Source: Urophycis tenuis | Lineage: Eukaryota > Chordata > Actinopteri > Gadiformes > Phycidae | NCBI GenBank assembly: GCA_036785325.1 | Contig: JAXIVH010000202.1 | Coordinates: forward strand, 85,001 to 149,000 | Reading direction: 5' to 3' | DNA: 64,000 nucleotides | Shown: one piece after another, positions 26,099-39,002 of the stretch | How the letters are laid out: the number at the start of each line of letters is the position of its first letter | How positions within the stretch are numbered: the first letter of the stretch is position 1 | Position numbers and translations under genes: made by a program | Notes under the pieces: generated by a model | The model's database searches: none | Seen by the model: the letters and a program-made list of their open reading frames with translations, nothing else | What the model was told of the DNA's origin: nothing

Positions 26099-27003
26099 CG
26101 ATGTGCAAGCTGCTTGAAAATGGAAGATGCAAAATGGAAGCCCATCCTGGCACGTTTTTCGGCAACACTGAATAATCTTCCCAGTAACGAATAACAATAA
26201 TAATAATAGTAGTGATTTCTCCAGCAGTGATTCTTGCTGTGTGTGAATCCACGTGGACTGCAACTCATTGCCACAGCGTTAGGTCTTCCACTTCCCCTCG
26301 TGGTCAGCTGGGGCCAGGGGTGATGTGTTATAGGCCTACACAATTACAAAGGTAATCATGGGATACAACATCATTTGTCTAAAATAAATGTGTCATGAAG
26401 CTTTTATTCACTAATCGGAATTAATTACTTCAATTTGGTCTGACTGAGAAAAAAAGCAGTAGGGGCCTACAATACAAATATGTGACTCCCCCCCCCCCCC
26501 CCCCCTCCCCCTCTTCACAAACATATGACATTGGCCGACTGAATAATATGTTACAGTGTCGAAGCGGCGACGATCTTATGGTTTTGCGGATGGGATATGT
26601 TATATAAGCACGCGCGGGGGAATCACCGCACTAGGGGTTGCGGCAAGTGCGCCCTCAGTTCAATCAGTCTCCTTTCAGTGGCCTTCTGTAGGTTCCGCGC
26701 AACAAAATTGCCGTTCATTTTGTCCATATATCGCTGTACATATCTTTAAAAGGTGCAAACTCAATACAAACAAAGGACCAGCCAACCTTTCCTTGCCGAT
26801 CCTATTCATTCTAATTTGCTACACAAGCAAGACAAGCAAAGACTGCATGGCTGTACACATACAAGCTATAGGCTGCCACTGCATTAATTAGACCTAAATG
26901 TGAAGCAGGACAGGTGAAATCGTTCGTTAATCCGATATGTGGTTGTTGTTTTTTGTTTTTTTGTGTCTCCAGAGGCTGTGTTTCACGGTTGAAATTATAA
27001 CGT

Positions 27004-28515
27004 TCATTCTGCAGATTCCATCCCCCCTTTTGCGCATGTTTTTTTGAGTAAGGGCATATGGAAGTCGCTGTGAGAAGAACTCAAAGGCTTGTCCCAAAGC
27101 TCCGACCCAATGACAGAATCGCGAGAGCTCTGGGAGAGCGCCATCAAGTTATCGTCGCTGGTGCGCAGCGCCATCAGCTCCAGCTCGTGCTTGGCCGCGG
27201 TCTCCAGCACCTGTTGCTTGTTGTAGAAGATGACAAAGTTGTTGATGATGGGGTGAATGGGCAGCGCTATGGCGATGACCCCGCAGAGGAAGCTGACCGC
27301 CGCGTTACACCGACCCAGCGTGGTCTTTGGGTACACGTCGCCGTAGCCCACCGTCGTCATGGTGATGACGGCCCACCAGAAGGACTGAGGGATGCTCGTA
27401 AACAAGGTGTCCGGGTGACTCTGCTCCATGGTGTAGCCCAGCGCAGAGAACAGAAACACGCCCACCCCCATGTACATGAGCAGCAGGCCCAGCTCTTTGA
27501 AGCTGCTCTTTAGAGCCGACGTGAGAGTTTGGAGGCCAGACGAATGCCGCGCCAGCTTGAAAATCCGCGCAATGCGCATAATGCGCAAAGCCTGCACCGC
27601 CTGTTGCACGTTGGCCAGCTCCATCATGGCTGTTCCCAGAGACGTTAAGGTCCACACCACGAAGAAGGGCATGATGGCCATGAAGTCAATAATGTTCATG
27701 AAAGACAGGACAAATTTCACTTTATTCGGAGAGGAGAGCAGACGCAGTATATATTCCACGGTGAACCAACCTATGCATATGGTCTCGATGAGCTCCAGCG
27801 TTGGGTGCTCCGTGAGGTTACCTTCTGCGTCTTCTATTTGCACGTCGGGGATCGTGCCCACGCACATCACCACGGAGGAGACGAGGATGAAGAAGAATGA
27901 AGCGATGGCTATGATGCGCGCGGGGAGCGAAGACTCGGGCTTCTCCATGAGTCTCCACAGGAACGTCTGGAAGCGCTGCCACCCTGTGCCCGACGGATCC
28001 CCCTCACGGTCCACTAAGATAGTTTTCACTTTTTCGGCGATCTCCGCGAGTTCGCTCTCCACGTCGTTCAGGTTGCTTTTGCAGCATTCGTCGAGATACT
28101 CGGAGTCTATTTTCCAGAACTCCATTTCCTTCATGAAACAAATGGGGCAGATGCCTCGTTTCATGTGTATCTCCCCATAATAATACAGCTCCATGATGCA
28201 CTTGAACGCGTCGGGGTCTCGGTCGAAGTACAACTCCCTCGTGTCCGGGTCGTAGTCGTCACAAAGTGAAGAGAGATCTTCGGAACCTGCTGAGGAGCTC
28301 TCCACTATTTCTGCCAAACGGGTCTCGGGGAAGCGAGTCAGCACGTCCCCGTACAACACCTGTTTCACACCCCCTATGTTCACCACGATCTCGGTCTGTT
28401 CACTGGCATCAGAGGACCCGTTGCAGTTCGCGTACCGTGTCCGCGGAAAGCCCCACATGATGATTTTCTTTTCAACGTTGTCCGTTTTCAACAAAAAAGT
28501 GTTGTAGCAAGCCAT
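27004..28515 (-). CDS. kcnf1: kcnf1: Kv5.1 potassium channel modifier subunit, right-arm copy
   Basis: Uninterrupted 503-aa ORF, the inverted counterpart of 15061-16572. The T1 domain, six transmembrane segments, voltage-sensor S4 and GYGD pore are all preserved. The one protein difference I see is residue 493, Thr here and Pro in the left arm, in the non-conserved C-terminal tail. A few synonymous SNVs also exist, for example in the codons after S4-S5 and near the T1 cysteine cluster. That level of change suits two alleles better than two diverged paralogues. The AATAAA on this strand is at 26408-26403. Confidence 0.95.
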   Translation of the reverse strand: MACYNTFLLKTDNVEKKIIMWGFPRTRYANCNGSSDASEQTEIVVNIGGVKQVLYGDVLTRFPETRLAEIVESSSAGSEDLSSLCDDYDPDTRELYFDRDPDAFKCIMELYYYGEIHMKRGICPICFMKEMEFWKIDSEYLDECCKSNLNDVESELAEIAEKVKTILVDREGDPSGTGWQRFQTFLWRLMEKPESSLPARIIAIASFFFILVSSVVMCVGTIPDVQIEDAEGNLTEHPTLELIETICIGWFTVEYILRLLSSPNKVKFVLSFMNIIDFMAIMPFFVVWTLTSLGTAMMELANVQQAVQALRIMRIARIFKLARHSSGLQTLTSALKSSFKELGLLLMYMGVGVFLFSALGYTMEQSHPDTLFTSIPQSFWWAVITMTTVGYGDVYPKTTLGRCNAAVSFLCGVIAIALPIHPIINNFVIFYNKQQVLETAAKHELELMALRTSDDNLMALSQSSRDSVIGSELWDKPLSSSHSDFHMPLLKKTCAKGGMESAE

Positions 28516-29879
28516 TGCGCCCGTCCGCCTGTCTTCCCGCGTTCCAAACTCGGTGTGCTGGTCCTATTACGCGCGCATCTGAGCGTCCCTGATGTGTGTT
28601 GCTCGGAGGAAGCTGCAATGTCATACACAGCCCTGTCTATTCTGCAGCCGTCTTTTGGCAGCATACAGTGCGCCTGTGCTCTGTGGGGAAACTTAGCGAG
28701 AAAGTGCGCGCCGTGTATGGTGCGGCGCGCGTCAAAGCACGCATACATGGCTACATGCATGCATACATGAATAGGCTCCCACGTGTTCATTTGAATTGGT
28801 GACGATCAGTCACAGAGAGTTAGTTTAGGTCATACATAAAAGAAGCGGCCACGACTTTACAGAGAGAGAGAAAAAAAAATACTGAGTGACAACTCTAACG
28901 AGGCACTGTGACATGGTGCCGCAACAAAGCAGCAAAGCCTTTAATAATAAAACGAAATCCTATGGCATTTTCCCAACCAAAAGGGAAATCCCCAATTATG
29001 TTTTTTTAAACAAAATATCATAAATAATAAATAGACATAGGCATATAGGCTACATTAACTTACAGCATAGGCACTATTCCCCCAAGAAATTATAATTGCT
29101 TTTTTTTTGTAGGTAGGATAGGTCAATGTATTTTTAAATGTATCCGACCTCCATACCTCCAAAATCAATGCGTATATTGAACGTGAAATAGTTGCATGTG
29201 CGCTGTGTTCTATCAGACTATAGCGCACCCGTGTTACGACAATATTTGTCTCCCTCTAGTGGGTAAATCACACTTTAAAGGTATTCAAAAATATTCTAAA
29301 TAGACCTTTGTTGAGATGGCTCACTATTAGAAATTCAGATTATTGATTCTGTCTTACCATAATATCACCTCAAGTTGAATAATTTTTGTAGGTAGGCCTA
29401 TGGGTATTTGCTATTGTGTCATAGAATTGCATCATACGTTTTATAAGGTGTATTTTCGATGCTATTTTTGTTGTTGTAATTTTCATCTATTTCTTTCGGA
29501 CCCATCAAAACTCTGATACTAAATGTAATCACTGAACTTAATAATCAATCCAATATAATAGATACACGTGGATGATTTGTCATAGGTAAACATTCGTGTC
29601 CAACAGCCTTTGGTTGGTTTATCCAACGTGGTTCACACTCTCCCAGTGGATTGTTTTTGTTGTTGTTTAATTAGTTGTTTTTATTTAATATAAAAACAAT
29701 GCGCACTCGCGTTTTTCCTTTTTTTTCTCCAAATATAATTCCGGGTTTTCCTTATTCTGTCGACCATCCATCCATCCATAAACACGCTCTATGCCGGGTT
29801 TCCTCTCATCCTGTGTACCGGTAGGGAAAACTACACGGCGCACAGCGATTGGCCAGAGCGATGCGTGGCCACTAACGCA

Positions 29880-29898
29880 CCAATCAGCGTGGGCCACG
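29880..29898 (+). promoter_or_regulatory. ER stress response element (ERSE) of pdia6, right arm
   Basis: CCAAT, nine bases, CCACG: a perfect match to the ERSE consensus CCAAT-N9-CCACG bound by NF-Y with ATF6 or XBP1. It ends 87 bp upstream of the pdia6 start codon, in the sense orientation. PDIA6 is a known unfolded-protein-response target. Confidence 0.8.
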
Positions 29899-29985
29899 GT
29901 AAGATTTCGCCTTCTACTTTTTAGGCGGCGCTGCTCGCACTGCTAACAGAGAGAGGAACATAAGGAGAGACCGTCCTGCTGAACC

Positions 29986-32900
29986 ATGGGCTCACTTTTA
30001 ATCGGTAAGACAGTGCACATTAACTATCAATTTTTCTACGTAAGTACCTATATTCGGGGGAAATGTGCTGTCAAATTGGATTGTGTGCTGGTTTTATGGC
30101 AAGCAGCTAATAGTCGGCGTTTCTGACGGCCCTGTCGTAGAGCAATTGTTTCATAGTGAAAACTACATGGGTTTAGCTAACTCTTTTGTCCCTTAACTTT
30201 GTAAATATGCTCTGACTTGCCTATCGTTCCCGTATTGTAACGATACCGTCGTTAGTCATAGGACTCATTGGCATAATAGGCACTACGCTTGCATCGTGTG
30301 AGGTTGCATTGTGTGAGGTTTACCTCGCAGTTGTATCTGTTCTTCGGTGTATTTACTTTCTCTTGACGCTACGTGGTGGTGCAGGTGTGCTGGGCTGCTC
30401 GCTGGTCCTGGCAGTCAGCGGGTTCTACACGGCCAGGGACGATGTGGTCGAACTCAACCCCTCCAACTTCAACCGGGAGGTGATCCAGAGCGACAGTCTG
30501 TGGCTCATTGAGTTCTATGCGCCTTGGTGAGTACATCTATATGTACTGTCTGACCGTCATCATCAGTCATGCCATAAATCAAATCTATGTATGTGTCCCA
30601 AACCTGTTCTTCACTGAGCTAGTTCTAAGTCTTAGTTCTTAGTCACCCCTGTAGATTTTATACATAATGGTTGGAAAGATGACATACATTGCACACAGCT
30701 AGTAACTATAATGCAGAATGCTTGTCTGTATAGAGATGAAGGGCACCCAACAATAGAGCAGCTCTCATGTTGTCCATTTTTAGAAAATATTTCTACTAGA
30801 GCATGTTATAGTATTATCTAATATAAACCTGTTGGAGGTGTGACTTTAAAAGTAGCCCACTTCGAGGTATCGATGTTTTTGTTTCATCGGTTTACTATCG
30901 CAAAGCCAGTGTCCATTTGATCAATTATTCACTGTTATGGACTGACGCACAACTTGTCCTTATGGTCACAGGTGTGGCCACTGCCAGAGCCTGACTGCCG
31001 ACTGGAAGAAGGCGGCCACAGCCCTTAAGGTAAACGGAAGGGCCCTGGAGGCCCATTCACATGGTTCAACGTTAGATGGTTATTATATCAAGCATGCTGA
31101 CCCAATTGTGGAGCTGTTATCTTTCATGTTGTTGGGGCTGTTTATTCGTGGTTGTATTTGACTTGAAGGTGTTACTCGCAGCTGTGTAACCAGAGTTGTA
31201 GCCATTAAGCTGGTATGCTCTGTGTTTATCTGCATTCTACTACTGTGTACTACAACTGTGTATGATCAGCCTTTTGTGTAAGGAAACAAAAAAAAGGTCC
31301 ACAACCAATTTTTTTTTAGACACAGAAGGTGTCGAAATACAGATATCCTTATCAAGAAGACAAACCTGATTCCTTATGTCAAGAACATGACCCCACGGCA
31401 ACATGAGATACTCTGTGCTCTGTGGACTGCCCCAAAAGGAGCTTCTTTGCATGTCATTATGTAGTCACATTCATGTAGCCCACACTTAAGTTTTGTGTGG
31501 GTACTTTCGGAGTGGCAAGTAATCATTCATTTGTATATGTCAGTGGAAGCCAAATGGTGGAGACCTAAGGCTATTCATTGCACCCTCTTGAAAAGTAGTG
31601 CCACGCTATTTGTATTACTTAATGGCATATAATTCTGCCATCTATTCAGGGTATTGTGAAGGTCGGTGCTGTGGATGCAGATCAGCACAAGTCCCTGGGG
31701 AGCCAGTATGGTGTCCGGGGCTTCCCCACCATCAAGATCTTTGGAGCCAATAAGAACAAGCCAGAGGACTACCAAGGTACAGATGAGCCGCACCCGCATT
31801 GGTTGGCTTCAATTTGTTATCTTTTGTTAAGCTTTGTGATTGGTCAAATGAAACCCTTACTCACCTTTCACCTTACTGAAGCGGCCCCTGTGGTAAGAGC
31901 TTTTCTCAAACAGGAAGAGCCTTATCTTGAGACAGCAATGTATTACTTTGAATGAAGCCTCCAGTGTAATCCCCACCCTAAGGGCATAAACTACTGATGA
32001 TCATATAAGACATACTGCCACGTAAAAAAAGAATTGAAGTCAGGCATTTTGGGTTCACTACCCCCTTTTTATTTCATTTCGTATCGCTCCCACAGTTGGA
32101 TGAATCGCTGACTTCTGTACCCCCCCCCGTCCCACACCCGTACCCCCTCCCATACCCCCTCCTCATCCCCCAGGTGGACGCACCAGCCAGGCGATCGTGG
32201 AAGGGGCCATGACCGGGCTGCGTTCCCTCGTGAAGGAGCGTCTCAGTGGCAAGTCAGGAGGCTCCGACTACAGCAGACAGGTAACGCCACCTGCTGGCCG
32301 TGGACCACCGTCTCCCAAACACACCGATGAACAGTAACCCTGTGTGTCTGATCCCTATAGCTACTGGGTGCCCTGTCCAGTCGTTTTATTTACAAAACTA
32401 AGTGCAAAACTAACTGCATCACTTCCATGTTGTTGTAGCTGTTCACATGTGGATTGTAGGGTTTTATATAGTGCCAGGGAAACAATAGGAGAGCTGGGCC
32501 CAGAGAATTATCTTATGACCTACCAGGAGGCAAACACACACCTTTGGTGCGCCATAACACACCAAAGTGGATAGACTGACTGCCCGTCCTAAAGAGCCGT
32601 TTCCCCATCAGCTCTTGGCCGGTGGCAGCAGGGTTTCACTCTGGACCCTGGAACTACCACACTCTTGATTGTTCTGAGCCTAAGTCACGTGGGTGAAAAT
32701 GGCTGCTTGACAAAAAATGCTGGCTTTGCGTTTCCCAGAGCGGTGGTGGTGGAGGTGGAGGAGGTGGAGGCGGCAGCACCAAGGACGTGGTGGAGCTGAC
32801 GGACGACAACTTCGACAAGCTGGTTCTGGATAGCGATGCCGTGTGGCTGGTGGAGTTCTTTGCCCCGTGGTGTGGACACTGCAAGAAGTAAGTCTTTGGG

Positions 32901-34343
32901 TCTCTTGTTGTCTGTCTCCCTGAACACGCACGCACACACACACACACACACACACAGGCACAGGCACGTGCACGGGTGCACGTAGATACACACGCAAATA
33001 AAAAGTGTGCCGTGCTGAACCAAACCTAAAATGCACTCACGGGTACATTTAGGGTTCATCATAAGAAATCCAGGGGTTTGTACAATGTGACCGCGCTGGA
33101 TGGATTAAACAATTAAAACACATAGTGCTCAGTAAAATGATGACATTTACATTTCCCGAAGGACTCGGGTTAATGGACTCGCAGTCGCTTTTGCCATCGC
33201 TCCACATTCCCATCAAATGGGCTTTGGGCCTGATAACAATGTGGCCCAAATCGAGTGTTACTGGCACACACACACACACATACACACACACACCGCGTGT
33301 TAAGTCCCCGTGTGACTCGCGTCGTTCGCCAATGCGTGACCGTGAACCCTTGTAACCGCCGCTCACCACATTGCAGCCTGGAGCCGGAGTGGGCGGCGGC
33401 CGCCAGCGCGGTCAAGGAGCAGACCAAGGGGAAGGTGCGGCTGGGAGCCGTGGACGCCACCATCCACCAGGGCGTCTCGGGCCGATACGGGGTGAGCGGC
33501 GCGCGCTTTGTCTTTGTTTCGCTCGGCGTGGGATCAGCACGGCTCCTCGTCCTCGGGTCGCCAGGACGACGAGGCTGGACACCGGGGATGGGAGTGTCCT
33601 TCATTGTGTTACGGGCCATCGTGATGTTGGAGTATTTGTGACGGAAAACAGTTTTGACACCAGTATTCAGCAGAAAAGGATGTACACCTGTGGTCACATG
33701 TCTTCCTGCCATGTGTGTCCATCCAATGGGATGGATGTATGTTAATGACCAATAGCTTGAGGAAAAACATAGCATGAGGACATGTGAGAGCAGGAAAGGC
33801 TAAAGAGGGGGGTGGCACCAGTGGGTAGAGCGGGTGGACAGAGCGGGTCGTCCACCAACCGTAGGGTCGGTGGTTCGATCCCCTCGATTCCCCTCCTCCA
33901 ACTGTCCGCATGTCGAAGTGTCCTTGAGCAAGACACTGACACCCTAACTTGCTCCCCGGGCTGCTGAACATAGCAGCCCCACTGCTCCTATGTACCATAG
34001 GATGGGTCAAATGCAGAGGACAAATTTGGTTCCTATATCTACAAAAAAACTGAGAATGACCAAAATTTTATCTAATCTAAAGAAGTCACAAACTCCCCGA
34101 AGCATCACATTGGCTGCTGCACAGCGTTCAGAGCTGAAGTAATCGTGTGTGGTGTCTCGTTCTGTGTCCAGGTCCGTGGATTCCCCACCATCAAAGTGTT
34201 CCGTAAAGGGGAGGAGCCTGAGGACTACCAGGGGGGGCGTTCCCGTGCCGACATCATCGCCAGGGCTCTGGATCTGTTCTCTGACAACGCCCCTCCTCCG
34301 GAGCTACTGGAGGTGTGTCTGTCTGTCTGTCTGCCTGGCTGCC

Positions 34344-34394
<51 letters not shown>

Positions 34395-37376
34395 GTGTGC
34401 TTTGCAGTACTAGTATTCGTGTAGTTTCCTCTGAGCTTCTGAATTCATACTTAGTCTTTATAGTAGAGATAAAAACGACTGTATCTTTAATGCAAACAAT
34501 TGTTATTGTATGAAAAATGTGTTAATTTTGTAGTTAAATCTTCGTTTTTTTAAATCATTTCAATGTTTTTGTGTTTCAGATTCTCAGCGAGGACTCCTTG
34601 AAGACCTGCGTTGACAGCCAGCTGTGTGTGATCGCCGTGCTGCCGCACATCCTGGACACTGGTGTGTGTTTGGTCACGTCTGAATATATAATTCATGTTT
34701 ATTGAGTCGTTTTTAATTACCCCTTGCTGTCTTCTTTCTCTTTGATCCGCTGCTTCACTGCAATGTGTATACATGGCGTATACACTTTTATAAGCCTTTA
34801 GCACCAAAGTTCACGTTTATAATCAGTTGTGTACTATTGAGTATTTTGTGCCCCATGCATCATCCCCTCGCAAAGAGAAGTCAAGGCTTTATACCACCGG
34901 TTGAACATGGACAAAAGCATCGCACTGTGTCATACCGTATATAATATATGATTTGCATGCAGCATTGTTATTCTTGAGTGTACCAATCCCTCTGTGCTCC
35001 TGACGCATGCGCTCACTCCCAACAGGCGCCTCTGGCAGGAACGGCTACCTCGAGGTGGTGATGAAAATGGCTGACAAATACAAGAAGAAGATGTGGGGGT
35101 ACGGTACTTAAGTAGGGCATTTCGCAGACGCTTTTGTCCAAAGCGACTTACAATCAGTTACATTTGTGGGGTTCGACATGTGGACAGTTGGGGGTGGGAA
35201 GATCGAACCGCCGACCCCTATGGTTAGTGGACGACCCGCTCTGTCCACCTACTTTACCCACGGAGCTACTGAGGCCTACTTCTGTTCTCCCTGTGCTTGA
35301 ATGCCCTGAATGACTCCACCACGATGAAGGCAGTGTTCATAAAATCCCCCCCCCCTCCCCTTCCCAAGGTGGCTGTGGACCGAGGCCGGGGCTCAGCCGG
35401 AGCTGGAGTTGGCTCTGGGCATCGGAGGGTTCGGCTACCCGGCCATGGCCGCCATCAACGCCCGCAAGATGAAGTACGCCCTGCTCAAGGGCTCCTTCAG
35501 CGACACGGGCATTCACGAGTTCCTCAGGTAGGGGGCGCCACCGCGCTGCCACGACCCTCCCGGGAGTGACTGCGACCGAGTTGAGCTGGGGAGGGGAATG
35601 GTTCCCCCCCCCCCCCCCCCATCCCCGGGTCTGATTGTGTGTTGCCGGTTCTTTTGTGTTTTTTCACCAGGGATCTCTCTATGGGTCGCGGCTCTACCTC
35701 GACGGTGGGGGAGGGGGCGTGGCCTAAGATCACAACGGTGGAGCCCTGGGACGGCAAAGATGGAGAGGTAGGTGGAACAAGGAGCAGGCCCGTATTAAGA
35801 CAATGTGGTGCACTGGGCACTTTACCTCACAGGGCCCCCTCCCCCCCCCCCACCCCCCCTAAAAAAAGTATCACGCATAATCAAGGGGATTTCTCATATG
35901 TAATTTACTGACTACATTGGGACTACATCTGTCCAACTACATACATGTAGGCATATGAGCAGTGAGCACTAGGCCTATACAGGGGTGGACTGGGACAAAA
36001 ATTCAGCCCTGGCATTTTTTGTCCAGACCAGCCCACTACATTATCAGCGGACACTACATAGAAGTCCACAAATCTCACAGCATCTCCTCTCATGCGTACT
36101 ACAAAGGAGAGTCATATTCCTTGATAGCAGTTAACAAATAAAGCACGTAACTATGAACTCATGGACTAAAATTGACAGCTATAGCAATCAATCAGTCTTT
36201 ATACATTATAGTGTCAAATCACAACAGAAGTTATGTCATGACTAGTGGTGGGACGAGATTAAGGGGAAGAATCCTCATACCCTTTCAGTTTTTAGTCTGT
36301 GACTGAAAATCTTTTGGTGTAAGCCCAGCATTAGTTAAAACCAGACTCAGACAATAATAACAAAATATTGTGACAAATAATCTAAATAGAAACATATTAC
36401 ATACAGTAGCTAGCCTGGGAATTCCCATGCTGCTTTGCGCGCGATTTCATTCTCACTGCAAAGACAGCCTGGAAACCACCGCCCTTATTTTCCCCTGAGT
36501 TAGGGAACCAATCACAGAACGGGGGCAGCAAGACGATGAAGACGTCTATGCGCGACACCGAAGCTTGTAGCGTGTTAATCCAACATGGCAGCGGACACAA
36601 CGTTACCGTTTGATGCAGCCTTAGAAAGTGTATTAAGTAGCTTTTGTAGCAATTAATGTAATTTTAGTAGCTAATTTTTAGTAGCAATTGGCTATGAATC
36701 GCGCGCAAAGCAGCATGTGAAGAACCAGACGCCATTTGATAGACATTCGTAGCGCCCAATAAACGGCTCTAGGCATTCGTAAACCACGCCTCAAATACGA
36801 GAAAATGCACACCTAGTTCCCAGACCACCATCTCATCGAGATGTGGACGCGTCAGCCAGGCTATACAGTAGCAGCATTAGAGCTGAAACTCATTTGTTTT
36901 AACAGTGACTCAGTGAGTCGTTATGAAACCATAAACAGAGAACTGAAAAGAAAAGTTTTATTTATAGCTGTGTGAAAAAGTCTTGACATGAATTACAGGT
37001 CTGAATAGATATGCATTCTCATATATGTGTATGTACACATGTATATATTGCCCTACTTCCTCGTCCGCAGCCTGCCAGCTCCACTCCTCACCAAATTCTG
37101 TACTGATAAGTATATGTAGCCATGTAGGCACCAAACTAAAGAACAAAGAAAAGAAAAAAAAAGTCTGAATATATATATATAATATCCCCTTTTGGCTCCC
37201 GGCGTTTGCTCTGCTCTGCTGTACCAAAGCCGTGAGGTGCTCAGTGGGGTCTGTCTTGTCTCACACGTGCCCCCCCCCCCCCCCCCCCCCTCCTATCTCC
37301 CCAGCTTCCTGCGGAAGAGGAATATGACCTCAGCGATGTTGACCTGGACGACATGCCCGACAAGACAGAGTTATGA
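29986..37376 (+). CDS. pdia6: pdia6 (P5): protein disulfide isomerase A6, right-arm copy
   Basis: Coding exons are 29986-30004, 30385-30526, 30972-31029, 31650-31776, 32174-32280, 32739-32887, 33377-33491, 34172-34312, 34580-34661, 35026-35098, 35369-35527, 35671-35767 and 37305-37376, the same 13-exon, 446-codon layout as the left copy. The start codon is chosen because it opens a hydrophobic signal peptide split by intron 1 as in other vertebrates. Both CGHC redox motifs are present, ending exon 2/starting exon 3 and late in exon 6. The C-terminal tetrapeptide KTEL should serve KDEL-receptor retrieval. A synonymous difference from the left arm is seen at the exon 2 end (CCT here, CCA there). 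The poly(A) signal AATAAA is at 38122-38127, about 750 nt past the stop. Expression is probably induced by the unfolded protein response through the element at 29880-29898. Confidence 0.96.
33809..34082 (+). mobile_element. tRNA-derived SINE in pdia6 intron 7, right arm
   Basis: Counterpart of 9500-9774, same orientation as pdia6. Short AT-rich 3' tail ending in ATCTAATCTAAAGA. Confidence 0.75.
35107..35279 (-). mobile_element. tRNA-derived SINE in pdia6 intron 10, right arm
   Basis: Counterpart of 8320-8490. Intron 10 (35099-35368, 270 bp) is mostly this element. Confidence 0.75.
36411..36863. mobile_element. MITE-like element in pdia6 intron 12, right arm
   Basis: Counterpart of 6733-7185 with the same length and the same terminal and subterminal inverted repeats. 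Confidence 0.5.
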
Positions 37377-37814
37377 GCCCGAGCGAGGGCTTCTGGCTGC
37401 GGCCCAGACCTGGCCCCTGCTTTCCATCCACTTTGTGTTTGGTCTGGTCCTGACCACCCCCTCCCCACCCCCTCCCCACCCCCACCCATCCCCACCCCCA
37501 CACACTCCTGTGGACAAATCGGGAGGCTTCGTGGTTTTTGCTCTGTTACTGAAATATTCCTTGAAGAGACACTGGGTGGAAAGAAAATGTAACAAATCCT
37601 CACCTGCCGTTTCTTGCATCATCCTCTTGAGCGGGGTGGGGGGGTGGGTGAACTCCACCTCACAGACCTGTGAGACCTTCTTACAGAAATTACAAACACC
37701 TACATGATCATCCGGTCCCCATCGTCGTCGGGATGGAAGAGGATGGAGCTGCTGAATATGGCCGTTCAGTTCCCTTCAACGCTTGCCAGCTCGCTCCCCT
37801 CTCCCTCCCCCCCC

Positions 37815-37878
<64 letters not shown>

Positions 37879-38077
37879 GCCCACCTTTCCAAATACCATT
37901 TTTTTGTAAAAACATTTGAATAATCATCCGACATAACTGTATGTCCAGCCTGATATGAATGTGGGTTGTGAGTGGCTTGCTTTTGTGTTTCCGGTGGGAG
38001 GAGGAGGAGAACGCTCGCTCAGGACAAAGCGGTGGGGGTGAAGCGGGACGTCTTTGTGTAGATTTTTCTTACACGAC

Positions 38078-38083
38078 TTTATT
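38078..38083 (-). terminator. hpcal1 poly(A) signal, right arm
   Basis: TTTATT on the plus strand is AATAAA on the coding strand, about 920 nt beyond the hpcal1 stop codon. The left-arm equivalent is AATAAA at 5523-5528. Confidence 0.55.
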
Positions 38084-38121
38084 TCAATGGTGTGAAAACA
38101 AAATGACATTTTTGTTACAAA

Positions 38122-38127
38122 AATAAA
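38122..38127 (+). terminator. pdia6 poly(A) signal, right arm
   Basis: AATAAA about 750 nt past the stop codon. Cleavage 10-30 nt further on would overlap the 3' end of the opposing hpcal1 transcript. The equivalent in the left arm is TTTATT at 5479-5484. Confidence 0.55.
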
Positions 38128-38166
38128 AAGGATTAAAAACAACTCATCGATCGCTTCCACATTTCA

Positions 38167-38202
<36 letters not shown>

Positions 38203-39002
38203 TATATATGTATATAACCGGAAAATGACAACATCGGAAAAATGCTGCAGTTGCAGAAACAGAGCGCATGCAAATACCAAAGGCATATAGAGCAACTGTT
38301 GACCAATCATGGTCCCTGTGGTTCCGGCTGATACTCCAATATAACCAATATAATGATAATTACTCCCTGCAAAGAGCTACTACTAACACCATCTACTGTT
38401 CAGTCAATTACACTTCCTCATAACAATCATATTACAAAGTCATAATACTTGCAGTGTACTGTAAATATGTTCTGATCTGTACACATTTATCCAAGATGGC
38501 ACTTAAGAGAAGGAGAAGATATCTCAGGGAATAGGTCTTAAGGGTAAAGTAAAAAAAAAAAGTGTTTGGATAGATCAAGCATGTAATAGCCCACCAGAGT
38601 GATGGAGAGGAGATCAATATTAATACAGCATAGCATATAAATATATCATAATGTAAACATTAAGACATGCAGTGACATTCATCAAGGGAACGCCATTAAA
38701 CTGTCCTCGTCCTGTGTGTGTGTGTTTATGTGGACAGATTTATTCTGTTTAAAGAGTGGCCGCCGACCAACCTGGAGATTGTGTAGAGACCAAGTACTGG
38801 CAAGGAGTCTTCTGCATCCCTGTGTATATACTATGGACGCGTCTTAGTGCGTCGGCTGTGTTAGTAACCGCAGGTCAGCGATGGCCAGTTCACAAAGAGT
38901 AAGGATGCCCAGCAAGCCTAAAGACTTTATGCTAGTGGAATCGCAAAAGGGGACTTTTCTTTGAACGTGTGTGAGTGTGGACAATTTTGCTTTCTAGTGT
39001 CT

